From Lyophyllum atratum (Eukaryota; Basidiomycota; Agaricomycetes; Agaricales; Lyophyllaceae): 64,000 bases of DNA. This document shows positions 47,001-57,596 of the stretch, in pieces. The stretch covers positions 496,001 to 560,000 of the forward strand of contig JACGCN010000002.1 of NCBI GenBank assembly GCA_014905825.1. Reading direction: 5' to 3'. Made by a program: the position numbers and the translations under genes. Numbering within the stretch: the stretch's first letter is position 1; every line of letters begins with the position of its first letter. The notes below the pieces were generated by a model that worked only from the letters and a program-made list of their open reading frames with translations, was not told the origin of the DNA and searched no databases.

Positions 47001-47457
47001 ATTGGGCTACCGATGGAGGGCGGACCGCCTGGGTGATACGCCGGTACGTTCGTTGCACTTGACAGATTAGGTGGTGGAAGTATCGGACCCGAGGGTGCGA
47101 TCGCAGAGTTTAGGGAGCTGGCGTAGAGTTGCTTGGCTAACGACATGCCTCCCGGCTGGGGATGGGCACCAGGCGCCGGTGAGTATGATGGTGAATACGA
47201 TGGTGCTTGGCCCGGTGGCGGAGATGTCGATTTCATCGCTGAAGGGCTACCAGCCGGATGGTTGTAAGTGATCTGAGGCGGGCCCATAGTGTTGTTCACG
47301 TAGTACCACGATCCACTTTGTCGAGGAGAACCAACCCATCAGCCAACGATGCTCATCGCATTAGATCACCAATAGACACTCACTTCTGATCGCGATGCTG
47401 GGACCAACCTGGTGGTAGAGGCCTTGTATCTGGATTTGCAATGTTTGGATCGTGCAT
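44054..47457 (-). CDS. WW-domain, glutamine-rich protein (tandem copy A)
   Basis: Two exons, split by a 69-nt intron inside the WW domain, encode about 1100 residues. The ATG at 47457 starts MHDPNIANPDTRPLPPGW. The WW domain reads LPPGWSQHRDQNGSWYYVNN, then TMGPPQITYNHP, so the second signature Trp is replaced by Tyr. A Pro/Ser-rich part follows, then a short Lys-rich, possibly helical segment (LKALKIFGKASKNAGKAAWK). Then comes a long Gln-rich tail with a run of 14 Gln (44252-44293) and six hexapeptide repeats of the LGMQNQ type. The end is a Gly/Ser tail (GLQGLTTSDDSSSSDW). WW domains bind proline-rich ligands; the tail looks like a condensate- or prion-like region, which is inference. Closest relatives are copy B (51239-53671) and the short WW gene at 54792-55840. 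Confidence 0.8.
44252..44293. repeat. CAG/CAA trinucleotide tract encoding 14 glutamines (minus strand)
   Basis: Fourteen consecutive glutamine codons of copy A, mixed CAG and CAA on the minus strand. The tract is likely to vary in length between strains. Confidence 0.85.
45890..45997. repeat. 18-bp minisatellite, six units, in copy A
   Basis: Six tandem 18-bp units encode LGMQNQ-type hexapeptides on the minus strand. Copy B has three units at 52340-52393, and the pseudogene fragment has two near 50751-50786. Confidence 0.75.
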
Positions 47458-48026
47458 AATGGCGAAGACGGGAGATAGAGAGCGAAGGCAGGGCGCCTCT
47501 GGCAGGCTTTTAAGGAGCTCCGCGCTGACATGTCTCCCGGCCCCTGAACCTGTCAGAAGGCAAGTTCACGGGGCTGTCCCAGCTGTGCCTTGTCCACCGC
47601 TCTCCCGCCTGTCCATGACTAAAGATAAACGCCACCAGCTTCTTGCTCCTATGCTCCTGTATCATTTCTGTCAGTACTGGCGTAGACTGTATCGTGAGAC
47701 GGAACATGCCTTGACACGCTAGGATCGTTGCAACCATCTTGTCATGGGAGTCGCTGGGACAACGAATTGACGCAAACGGCGGAGAATATGTTGCGTTATC
47801 ATCGCTGTGTGATTGCTTTTGGTGTCAAAATAGGCGCTAGAGACGGTGATGAAGGCATCTTGGTCCCACGAAGTTGGAAAGTGCAGGGTTGCAGTCCGTC
47901 GATATCGGTCGACTCTAGAGCATTGTAAGCCTTCAGATGAAAGTAGACGGCATCTTCACGATGTTTGTTCTACAAAACAGTGGTACCGTTCAAAACCGGT
48001 ATCAATAAATAAAGTACTCGTATGAT
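47458..48026. other. 5' flank of WW copy A, duplicated at copy B
   Basis: The first 300 bp or so (to about 47780) match the 5' flank of copy B (53672 to about 53990). Shared blocks include GACGGGAGATAGAG, GCCTGTCCATG and ATCATTTCTGTCAGT. The promoter was therefore copied with the gene. The right end should hold the promoter of the F-box-like gene. No coding exon seen. Confidence 0.6.
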
Positions 48027-49448
48027 ATGGGTAGTCCCACGTCGACGGCGGGGTCCAGCTTCCCCACAGAAATCTTGCTTCCAATCTTCATAGATGCCTA
48101 CTTGAATTCCCGACACGAGTTTCGGAGCAAGCACGATACCTGCCTGCGTGTCCAGCAGTGCATAGGGCCGTCCCCATGCAAATGCTCGAACGACGACAAG
48201 CTCGTCAGTTCAAAGTGGCGGAACGATGACCTAGCGATACCATTTCCGTACCCTATCTCAGCTGTATGCCAGCGCTGGCGCGACATCGTGGAATCCGTCC
48301 CTGCCTTCTGGACGCGCATCGTCGTGTTCGTGGACACGCGTCCGACCCCGCCGTCCCGCATTCTCAAACAGCTGCGGTTATCAGGGACCCTAGAACTTGA
48401 CGTGTTTATTTTGAGGCGGCCGGAGACGTATATCCAGGACGACGTCGGGGAGCATGAACGCTGCCGCGCCGTCATCGACCTCCTGATGCCGCATCTGCAT
48501 CGATGCCGCGCCGTCTCTTTCGACGTCATCAATACCTCCTCTCTCCCCTCCATTTCACGCGACTTCCGTGGTCCGGCGCTCGCCCTCACGGAGCTGACGC
48601 TCAAGGCTCGTGTAGACGACGGGAGCCGGAGCTCGGTGTCCTTGCAGTCCAACGAGCTTGAACCCTTCCACTGTCCCAATCTGTCGAAGATTGACATCGA
48701 CGGACGCAACTTTGCACAGGCGTGCCTGGACCTGCCCTCCTGGCAAGCCTGCCTGAGCGCTGTTCCCCGCGAGCGGTTCCTCTCCATAAGACTCTCCACA
48801 TTCACCCCGAAATCGGCGGGGGACCACCGGTTCACCACGGATCTTTTCCTTGCGTTCTTGGCGACGCTTCCGACTCTGCACAGGTTGACCCTCGAGGACG
48901 TCGAGTTCAGCTATGTGGAGTCTTCTGCGCCGCCGGCTTTCGACGAGCGCGCTAGGATCTACCCTTCGTGTTTCACTGCGATAGGCCTGACGGCGGGGTT
49001 CATGAGAGCCATCCTGGACGGGACAGATTTTGACTCCCTGGAGTTCATGCATGTCGAGCGGTGCGGACTCACCGGCGCGCATGCACCGCATGCGGGCAGC
49101 CTAACACTCACGGATATCAGTGCGGGGGAGGATCTGGAAGGGTTCCTGCGCCCTTGGTGGGGGTACTCGTTGGATGTGGTCCGGTGTCCCGGGTTTGACG
49201 ATGCGGTGCTGCGGACGGCGTTTGAGGCGGATGTTGAGAAGACGGTGCATTTGAGGATCGAGGATTGTGAGGGGTTCTCGGCGGGGGGGCTTAGGGCGAT
49301 GGTAAAGGGAATGATGAATGTGGAGGGGGGAGGGGTGAGCTTTTTGGAGGTGTCGGGGTGGGGACCGAGGGCGCCGGAGGAGAAGGAGTGGAAGTGGTTT
49401 AATAGACGGGTTAAGTGGTTTTCTTGGGAAGCTAAGGAGAGGGAGTAG
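48027..49448 (+). CDS. F-box-like / leucine-rich protein, single exon
   Basis: An intron-free gene of 473 codons starting at 48027 (MGSPTSTAGSSFPTEILLPI). The opening SFPTEILLPIFIDAYLNS and the later ISAVCQRWRDIVESVPAFWT match the divided F-box-like motif found in large mushroom families (LP-x-E-[IL]-L and VCx-W-R-x-[IV]). The rest carries LRR-like text (LALTELTLKARVDD, LPTLHRLTLEDVEFSYVESS, LEFMHVERCGLTG). F-box proteins recruit targets to SCF ubiquitin ligases, but members of these expanded families are mostly uncharacterised. It sits between the two WW/poly-Q copies on the opposite strand, so it was either inserted there or caught in the duplication. Confidence 0.78.
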   Translation: MGSPTSTAGSSFPTEILLPIFIDAYLNSRHEFRSKHDTCLRVQQCIGPSPCKCSNDDKLVSSKWRNDDLAIPFPYPISAVCQRWRDIVESVPAFWTRIVVFVDTRPTPPSRILKQLRLSGTLELDVFILRRPETYIQDDVGEHERCRAVIDLLMPHLHRCRAVSFDVINTSSLPSISRDFRGPALALTELTLKARVDDGSRSSVSLQSNELEPFHCPNLSKIDIDGRNFAQACLDLPSWQACLSAVPRERFLSIRLSTFTPKSAGDHRFTTDLFLAFLATLPTLHRLTLEDVEFSYVESSAPPAFDERARIYPSCFTAIGLTAGFMRAILDGTDFDSLEFMHVERCGLTGAHAPHAGSLTLTDISAGEDLEGFLRPWWGYSLDVVRCPGFDDAVLRTAFEADVEKTVHLRIEDCEGFSAGGLRAMVKGMMNVEGGGVSFLEVSGWGPRAPEEKEWKWFNRRVKWFSWEAKERE

Positions 49449-50261
49449 TTCTTAGGTTTGGACGTGGCAATTCAAGGTCACTTCTCTCCTCTAAGCCATA
49501 TAATGTTTGTTCCACACAGACGCCTTCAAATTGCAAGCGACGCACGGATACATTGCGGGCGAAGCGGTGAGGATAGTATATATTACACAGGGACAGGGCT
49601 CCCGCAAACGGAAAGTCGTCCATGAGTGGTCTCTGCGGGACAGACACCATCTGAGTCCGGACCACCAGTCATTCACCCATTCCGGACGCGTCTCAGCGAA
49701 ATTTCAAGGATCGACTGGAAAGCTCATTTGCTATCGTCAGGCGAGTTGCACCCCTGGATCCTTCCTTCGTGGCTTCTCGCTCGACAAGAAAAGTTCAATT
49801 GCGAAAAACTCTCTCGCATAGATGCTGACTTGAGTGGCAACGCATGCAAGAGGGCGATGCTCCGCCTCTCATTTTTGGACACGTTCACCTATGGACAGGA
49901 CCGAAGTCGAAATTGGTTGGACCGGTCACATACAGCATACTTACACCTCTAACTCCTATAGCTTGTACTCGCCGTAGTGACGAGAGCCAAGGTGGTCTGA
50001 CGTGTTGACATAGAGCAGGTCAGTGTGATTGTTCCTTGGAACATCTTCATTTATCTGACGGACTGTCGATGTGGTAGATTTCATATTCTCTTCATCGGCC
50101 AATGTATCTATTGAACCTGCACTCGTACCCTTGGTCACTCCCAATTGCGGTACCCTACATCGCCTCAATTCAAAATCGTACACACTTGATCGTGCTTCAT
50201 GCAGTGTTCAACATTGCACTAGCAAGAAGGTTTTGGTCATAATGGCTGCAACCCAGGTGAG
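49449..50261. other. Intergenic, no gene seen
   Basis: This lies between the 3' end of the F-box-like gene and the WW/poly-Q pseudogene fragment. Short frames only. Confidence 0.4.
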
Positions 50262-51110
50262 CGGCGTTCGGCAGGTGGAACCACGTTAGGCCTGTCCTGG
50301 CTGTGGCGGCGAGGAGGGCGGGGTCGGGTGTGGGTTCGGCATGTTGTGGAGGGGCTGCAGTTGGGATTGGGGATGGGATGGGGACAGATCTCTCGAGATC
50401 GATGTGCTGCGGGAGTGCGATGAGGGGGCAGAGGAGGGGGATGGAAAGGTGGTGGACTGCGCCTGGGCTTGGAGCGTCAGGAAACTAAGCAAGGACCTTC
50501 GCTGCGGTGGAAGGGGCGGAGACTGGGATGGCTGAACGATCTCGTTTGGGATCGTCGCCTGTGGTTGGTAGCTCCACTGGTACTTCCGATCCGCAGCGTT
50601 TTGCTGCATCTGTGGTTGAGATTGCTGCTTGAACGCAGGTTTTTTGCGCAAAGCGAACTCGCATGCCTCTGTCAATATTTGCCGAGTCTTCTCATTCCGC
50701 TCTTGCCACGTCAGCGATGCTTGTTGTTCAGGGATGGAGTGTGTATTCTGTTGGTTCTGCATCTCGAGATGGTTCTGTATCTCAAGCTGAGCCTGCGCTC
50801 GCGACTGTGACCCCGCTGTGGACAGACTCGAGATCGATGCGCTGTGCGAGAGTGATGGGGGGGAGGGGGGGGCTTGGGGCTTCGTGTTCAAGGCACTGTG
50901 GATCAACGAAGGTTGATTGGGCTGCAGTGGATTTAGAAGGGGCGGAGACTGGACGGCTGAACCATCGCATTTGGCATCGTGACCTGCGCTTCGTAGCTCG
51001 ACTGGCTTCGACTGGTAGTTCGGATCCGCGGCATTTGCTGCACCTGTGGTTCTGGTTGCTGCTGTTGAGGTGCTAGTTGCGGTGACGAGGATGCAGACGT
51101 CTTCCACCCA
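50262..51110 (-). pseudogene. Rearranged fragment of the WW/poly-Q gene
   Basis: On the minus strand this stretch reads like the middle of copy A, with no WW domain, no start and an early stop. About 200 bp next to the stop (50280-50480) match copy A at 45360-45550 closely, including PLHNMPNPHPTPPSSPPQPG followed by a stop at the place where copy A continues. Reading 5' to 3', blocks occur in the order NPLQPNQPSLIHSALN / SISSLST, then AQAQLEIQNHLEMQNQ, then YQPQATIPNEIVQPSQSPPL. In copies A and B the second block comes before the first, so two partial copies appear joined. This suggests a remnant of unequal crossing-over. It lies directly downstream of copy B. Confidence 0.75.
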
Positions 51111-51238
51111 TAGCCTCGTCTCGACGGTACCCGCTGGCAATAGTAGATTTTCTATGATATGTACATGCCTTATAAAATACAGGGCACAGAGCAAGCTCGT
51201 TATAACGAGTTTTGTACCTTCGGCCTCAGCATAGTAAC

Positions 51239-53671
51239 CTAAAACAATCCCGAGTCTTGTTGTTCCATTGCGAGGCATAAAGTGTCCTGCTCCTGCAGAG
51301 ACGCCTGCTGGCTGATATCATGCAGATCTTGCTGCTGCTGAGCCTGCTGCGCGAGGGCATCCTGCATAGTCTGCTCCTGGACTTGTTGCTGCTGCTGGAA
51401 CGCCGCCATCGCATCGCGCCCGGCTTGCGTTTGAGCATCTATTTGAGCTTGCGCCTGAAGATCGGCCTCTGCTAGCTGCTGCGGGTATGCTTCGAACGGC
51501 GATTGTTGTATCGGGGGTTTGGGAGCAGCTTGGGCCTGATGTGGTCGCGCTTCGACAGGAGCTTGGGGTTGCGAAGGAGACGCGGAACAGTCTTGTGGTT
51601 GGGGAGGTTGATCCTGCGCTGTTCGAGCTAGGGGCTCAAGCGGCTGCATCGGCTGCGGCTGATACAGCGGCGGTGGCGATCCCTGCTGGGGTCTGTCGAA
51701 CGGAGCTGGGCTTGGTATTCCTGGCTGTGCGTGGAGGTATCCAGGGTGATTCGATCCCTGGGCACCAGGACTCGAGGTTGACGTTGGCGTATTCTGCAGT
51801 GCGAAACCAGAGTACGCCTGCGCTGATTGTGGGGGTGACGAAGGCGGGGTCGGGTGGGGGTTCGGCATACTGAGGGGCGGACTCGAGATTGATGCAGTGT
51901 ACAGCTGCGGTGATTGGGCAGAGGAAGGGGGTGGGGAAGTATCAGGGTGCCTCTGAGCCTGGGGCATGGTGATTAGGTCGCTGCACATCGATAAAGGCTG
52001 GTTCGGTTGCCGAGGAAGGGGCGGAGACGGGTAAGGGGAGACCGTCACGTTGGGCATCGTCGCCTGCGGCTGGTAGCTCGGTTGGTAGCTCGACTTCGTA
52101 AGATTCTGTCGAGATTGTTGCTGCTGAGGTGGTAGCTGCGGCAATAACGGTGGGGGGTTATTGGATGCATGCGGTGTGGCTCGCTGGTGGTATACGTGCA
52201 TGAACTGTTGGATATTCTGCTGTTGCACCTGCGGTCTCTGCTGCTGTAACAAAGTCGAACTCGTTAGACCGAAAGAGGCTGCCGACGCTTGTTGTTGCAA
52301 CTGTTGCTGTTGCTGCCGATGGAGGGCTTGCATATTCTGCTGGTACTGCATACCGAGTTGATTCTGCATTCCAAGCTGATATTTCATCCCGAGTTGAGTC
52401 TGCCCTCCCAGTTGCATCCCCACAGTGCCCGTCGCTTGGAGCTGAAGGTTTTGCTGCTGCTGTTGTGCCTGCAACGACTGCAGGTTACCTATCTGCCCCA
52501 CCTGCCCCATCTGTAACCCCTGCCGCGACACCTGCCGCCCGCCTGCCGCCCTCGCATTCGCTACCACCTGGATCCTCTGCAACTCCGAAATCAACGCCTG
52601 GTAATCCACCGCCGGCGGCGCCGGTGCCTGCCCCTGCTGCTGCGAACGCAAAATCTGCTGTTGCGCTTGCTGCTGCCTCTGCTGCTGCAAAGCCGAAATA
52701 CCCATCCCATAATCAGCACTCTGGCTCCCCTGCAACACCGCCTGCAGATCCGCCGGGGCCACACCCAAATTATTCGTGCTCCCGTCCTCCGACGAAAAGC
52801 TGTTCACAAAGGCTTTCGTGACGTCGCTGTTCATCACCCCCGTCGCCGCGTTGGTCCACGTCTGCTGGGGGATGCCGGTGGTGATGGCTGCGACGCCCGT
52901 GGTGACCTTCCATGCGGCCTTCCCGACGGTCTTTAGCGCTTTCATTGTCTTTTTGGTAGCGGCCTCCGTCGTGTGGGGGTCGTACTGCTTCTGCTGGGGC
53001 TTTGGCGTGTGGCTAGGGGGCATGTAGCTCTGCGTATATGTCGCAGTGCCAGGAGGGGAGGGGTAGGGCGACGCCATGCCCGTGGTAGCTGCATACTGCG
53101 GCTGAGCGAGATGCTTCGAGGTACCGAAGAATCCTCCTCCACCTGCGGAGGTCCGATTGGCTTGGAGCGCCGGCTGGTAGGCAGGTTGAGAGGTCATGCC
53201 AGTGCCGGCGTAGGATTGGGCGTGAAGTAGTTGAGGCCGCTGCTGAGGTTGATAGGACATAGGTAGTGCACCGAATTGATTGCATTGCTGTTGATACTGG
53301 AGGTTGGAGGGAGATAGACTGGCGGGGGGAAGGTACTGTCCCATGGCAGGCGGGCTCATCGATGGCGGAGACATTGGGCTGCTGAGTGATGATGAGTACG
53401 GAGGCGAATATGAAGCTGCTGGTGTAGTTTGGCCCGGTGGCGGGTACATGGACTTGATCGATGAAAGGGTACCAGCCGGGTGGTTGTACGTGATTTGAGG
53501 CGGCCCCATCGTACTGTTCACGTAGTACCACGAGCCACTTCATTACCAACGACGATCAGTTAACAATGCTCATCGCATCTAGTCACCAATGGAAACTCAC
53601 TTTTGATCACGGTGCTGAGACCAACCTGCTGGCAGAGGCCTTGTATCTGGATTCGCGATCGCTGTGTGCAT
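51239..53671 (-). CDS. WW-domain, glutamine-rich protein (tandem copy B)
   Basis: Two exons with the same intron position as copy A encode about 780 residues. The ATG at 53671 gives MHTAIANPDTRPLPAGWSQH, and the WW domain closes with NGSWYYVNSTMGPPQITYNH. As in copy A, the second Trp is a Tyr. The middle keeps the Lys-rich segment (KKTMKALKTVGKAAWKVTTG) and IPQQTWTNAATGVMNSDV. The Gln-rich tail is shorter, with three LGMQNQ-type hexamers, and ends LAMEQQDSGLF. Copy A continues for some 200 further residues, so B has lost the long Q/Gly tail. The remnant sequence directly downstream (50262-51110) fits a recombination event at its 3' end. Same inferred role as copy A. Confidence 0.78.
52340..52393. 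repeat. 18-bp minisatellite, three units, in copy B
   Basis: Three units encoding LGMKYQ, LGMQNQ and LGMQYQ on the minus strand, equivalent to the six-unit array in copy A. Confidence 0.7.
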
Positions 53672-54791
53672 GGTGGCAACGACGGAGAGGACGGGAGATA
53701 GAGGACATGGGCATGGTGCATCTAGCGGCTCTTAAGGAGATAATTGCCTCCAGACTGACGTTTCCCTGAGATTATCCAAAGGCACGTCCACGGGCTGTAC
53801 CTCGGGGTGTCAGACCCTGCCTGTCCTGCTCACCGCCTGTCCATGTCTAAAAATACACGCAACTGGCGCTTATCGCGGTGTTACTGCATCATTTCTGTCA
53901 GTTGCGGGCTGAAAACTAATGGAAAATGAACATACTCGAGGACGATATTACTATCGCGGCTCTCTCGAATGAATGTGCTGGGACAAGCATTGACGCGGAC
54001 GGGAGAGGACGGCACTTTGAACTAAATGCTCGTGAAACGATAATCAAGTTCGACAAATTCCACACGTACCTAAGTCGTACGCCCCCGACCGTGCGATACA
54101 GCCCTGCGCCTAGCCTCAGCACCCAAAGTGATCACCACGAGCATTCTTGAGACTGCGGCTAACCGACTACACAGTCCAGTATCCAGCATAAGTTCAGTGA
54201 GGGTATGACGCGAAACCGAGAGCTTCGAGTGCGTATCGATAGGTATCGATCCACAAACGCAAGAATTGCGTTCAAAACGCTTCCGGGGCTCACCATCACC
54301 AGGTCTTTCCGAAGCGGTCGGTGCGGAAAATAAGCGCTCGACGGACTTGATGAAGGCACCTAAGATGCAGGGTCACTGTCCGCTAGTGCTCTCGAACATC
54401 CAATGCGTATGAGAGACTGAGAGTGAGCGCCAAATTTACGGAAGTCTGTCGGCCGCGCTGGGCTCAGCCATAATGAGTGTGAAGCGGAGAGTGGCATTGA
54501 TCCTGATCGAGAAATAAGCTAATCTGCGATGGGCGGTCATGAAGGCAAGGCGACATGTTGACTAGAAACGATTTCAATGAAAGGGGTGTCATGGATGTAT
54601 TCGCGCCATTTTCGCTCGCTTCTGTTCTTTTTCCATTCGACTTCCGTTCACAACAACCTTCTTAACAGGGACGGAATGCGATGATAGTGATAGTGATATA
54701 TTCATAAAGTTACAAGGGTTTTGGAAACATATGTCTGAACAACTCCTGGTATACAGAATACATTGCCGGTGTATCGGAGTCAAGCATCTGT
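53672..54791. other. 5' flank of WW copy B and intergenic region
   Basis: The first 320 bp or so are the duplicated flank shared with copy A (for example TCATTTCTGTCAGT and GCTGGGACAA). The remainder to 54791 shows no coding exon. A short tandem of TATCGAT lies near 54226-54241. Confidence 0.5.
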
Positions 54792-55840
54792 TCAGAAATC
54801 ACCAAAATCGCCACCCATATCATCTACAAACAAATCAGGAGTTGCTCTCGAAGTCCAGTAAGATGCACATACCATCGAATCCGCCGTCAAGAGCATCGGC
54901 GATCAACAAACCACCGAGTAGACCCCCTCCCACACCCGCAGCCATCATCCCAGCGCCACCCATACCGCCACCCTGCTTCTTCGGCGGCTTACCGTACTGC
55001 ACGTGTTGCTGCCCTCCGTACATCCCACCCCCACTACCATGACTGCTCCCACCGCCCATCTTTCCGCCGAGCTTCCCGCCAAGTAGGCCACCGAACATGC
55101 CTCCACCTGCTGCTCAGAAAGCACATATCATAAGCAAACGTCTAAGCGGTAACGTATGAGACATACTCTTTCCAGCCTTCTCGGGTTTTCCGCTGCTGCT
55201 CCCGCCTCCATACTGCTGCTGCTGCTGCTGCTGGTCGTACCCATACCCTCCCTGCCCACCATACCCCTGCTGCTGTGGATACCCCTGCTGTTGCGGGTAC
55301 CCACCCTGCTGCTGCGGACCTCCGTAACCGCCGTGCTGTGGCGGGCCACCATACCCCTGGTGTGGCTGTGGTTGTTGGGGGTATCCACCGCCATGATACC
55401 CATCCTGCCCATGGGGCCTCTCGTCGTACCCAGAGCTCGACTTGTTGTCGCCGTAACCCGTCTTGCTATCGCTCCCGTACCCCGGGTGTGTACCACTATT
55501 GGGTGGGGGTGGGCCTGAGGGTGGGGCGTATTGTGTGGGCGGTGGCGGGGGCGGAGGCCCGAGTGGGTGTGTCCATGTTGTGACGGGTGGGTTGGCCTGG
55601 GTGTTTACGTAGAACCTGTGTCTTTGCTTAGATGCTGCAATGTAGTGAATATCGAATACAAGTACCAGGCTTTGTAGCTGCACGACGATGAAGAGGGGGA
55701 TGAGTCGTCAGCGCAAAGAATCTACCCGATCGAGATAAGATATCGTACTTGGCGTCGAACTGCGTTATCCAGCCCGAAGGCAGCTGGCGGGTATCCGGGT
55801 TAGTGGGGGGTGGTGCGTTGTATGGTGGTGGAGAAGCCAT
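54792..55840 (-). CDS. WW-domain, Gln/Gly-rich small protein
   Basis: Five exons encode about 240 residues. The ATG at 55840 starts MASPPPYNAPPPTNPDTRQL. The WW domain is built from exon 1 (LPSGWITQFDAN), a 12-nt microexon (55666-55677) and exon 3 (FYVNTQANPPVTTWTHPLGP). Both signature Trp residues and the closing Pro are present, unlike in copies A and B. A Pro/Gly/Gln/Tyr-rich part follows (GGYPQQQGYPQQQGYGGQGG), then a glycine-rich hydrophobic end (GGGMFGGLLGGKLGGKM and AAGVGGGLLGGLLIADALDG). The last intron gives the acidic end DDDMGGDFGDF. Such YG-rich tails are typical of proteins that self-assemble or coat membranes. It has the same Pro-start plus WW plus low-complexity layout as its neighbours. 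Confidence 0.8.
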
Positions 55841-56236
55841 AGGGTGTGATGGAAGAAGATAAGGAGGAGTATGAGAGGAAGTGAGTTGTATTTAAGGGGC
55901 CCCTAATAGTAAGCCGGCCTTGGCCCACAGCTCTTCCACAGCACAGCCTCACGCAGCTCGCCGGCAAATCCCCGATCACCCCATGTCGAAATCGGAACAC
56001 AGGCTGACATCGATTGTATTACACCCGATACTGGGACAGCAGACGGCCTACTAGTGTAGCAACACATGGAGATGAACGAAGGAAGGTAAGTAGTGAGTAC
56101 GTTTGTTAGTATGGAAGGAGGGTCAATTAACAGCGGTAGAGTAACATATATAGACACGAAATCGGGAAGGAATCAAACAATGTTCTCCCAAAAAATCAAA
56201 TAAATTCGTTATGGGGGCGGGCGCATCGCGAGGCCT
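55841..56236. other. Intergenic, no gene seen
   Basis: This holds the promoter of the small WW gene and the 3' UTR of the HMG-box gene. No coding exon supported. Confidence 0.45.
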
Positions 56237-57279
56237 TTACTTTGCGGCCTTCTTCTTCTTCACGTCTTTAGGTGCAGGTGCGGGTGCGGGCGCAGCTTTA
56301 CCCTTTGCCTTCTTCGGGACAGGCTCAGGCTCCGGCTCCGACTCATCCTCCTCCTCGTCGCTTTCTTCCTCGCTGGTCTCATCCTTCTGCGCAATCGCTG
56401 CTATCTTTGGCTTCTTCACCGCCGGCTCATCGTCTGACTCGCCGCTTTCGGATGCGTCGGAGGATGCGGAGCTTGGTGACAGTTCGGCGACGGGGGCGGG
56501 AGCTGCGGGGGCAGCGGGTTGTGCTTTCGATGCACGGACGCGGGGCTGCGCCTTTTTCGCCTGTGGACATGAGTAAGATGAGAGAAGGGTTGCGAGGAAA
56601 GCAGTGACACGGGACGTACAGCGATGGCAGCGGCTGCCGCGGCATCAGCCTTCGCGACCTCTTCCGGCGAGCGCGCGTCGTAGGCCTTTTTCTCATTGGA
56701 GTACTGCTCCTTCGCGCTAGCCACAGCCTGGGTATACACCTATGACGCGGTTAGTATGCAGCCACCCTGTGACACGACGCGACGCGACATACCGCCTTGT
56801 CCTCCTCACTCATTTCGGCCCACTTCTTCGAAATAAGCAACAATAGATCCGAGTTGGTGATGTTGGGGTTCTTCTCCTTGAGGTCCTTGCGGATCTCGTT
56901 TTGGAACATGATGTAGGAGGACGCGGGGCGCTTGGGCGCGTTCGGGTCCTTGGGCTTGCGCTTACGCTTTGCGGGCTTGTCGTCGTCATCCATGGCGCCC
57001 GCCTTGCGCTTGCGACCCTTTTTGTCGCCGTCCTCTGACGCGCCAGGGTGAGAAGAGACACGTGAGGGAAGGCAAATAGGGGCATACCGGGCAAGTGGGA
57101 GTTAGTGAGCATGCTAGCAAAGGTCTCAGCGACGGTGGCAGCGGACCGCATTGACTCTGCGACATTGGAGAGACTCGCAATGAGCTGTGGAGGACGTGAG
57201 GAACGGTGAGGAAGGGGTAGAGAGAGTGGCCACTGACCTCGACGCGCTGCTGCTCGAATTTTGTAATCTCGTCTGCCAT
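56237..57279 (-). CDS. HMG-box chromatin protein
   Basis: About six exons encode some 250 residues. The ATG at 57279 starts MADEITKFEQQRVE, followed by a helical part (LIASLSNVAESMRSAATVAE). A Lys/Arg-rich stretch (KPAKRKRKPKDPNAPKRPAS) leads into one HMG box: SSYIMFQNEIRKDLKEKNPN, ITNSDLLLLISKKWAEMSEE and SAKEQYSNEKKAYDAR. The C-terminus is Ala/Pro-rich with an acidic Glu/Ser stretch (EESDEEEDESEPEPEPVPKK) and a Lys-rich end (KDVKKKKAAK). HMG-box proteins of this NHP6/HMGB-like sort bend DNA and help chromatin remodelling; the helical N-terminal part suggests a fungal-specific member. It is divergent from the PNUTS-like gene. Confidence 0.85.
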
Positions 57280-57596
57280 GGGTCAACTGTGAAAAAGATT
57301 TGAAGGGTCAACAAAAGCGTTTGTAGTCTTTTTGTGATTGTCTCAGGATGATCGTGGGAAGGGCGGGGTGTGAAGCGGAGTACGAATGTGCGATATATGG
57401 AAGCACCGGCCACTGGTGTGCTCATCAACGACGACCAGCGCTGACAGCGTAGACCACCCCCAGAGCTTGGCGGGGCGAGTGAACAACAGTCGCACCCATC
57501 GACTGCAACAGCCTGCCCCCCCAAATAAGCCGTTTTTTGTAGTTGCCCGTAACCCACGCCTGAGCCAAAAAAGCAATCTTGAAAAAAAAGCCAGCG
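57280..57596. other. Divergent promoter (HMG-box / PNUTS-like)
   Basis: 317 bp lie between two divergent start codons. No coding exon is supported; it probably serves both genes. Confidence 0.5.

Noticed and set aside
48098..49091. Long minus-strand frames opposite the F-box-like gene
   Set aside because: GC-rich coding sequence keeps antisense frames open. The residue text is Arg/Ser-biased without motifs, while the plus strand has a clear F-box-like signature.
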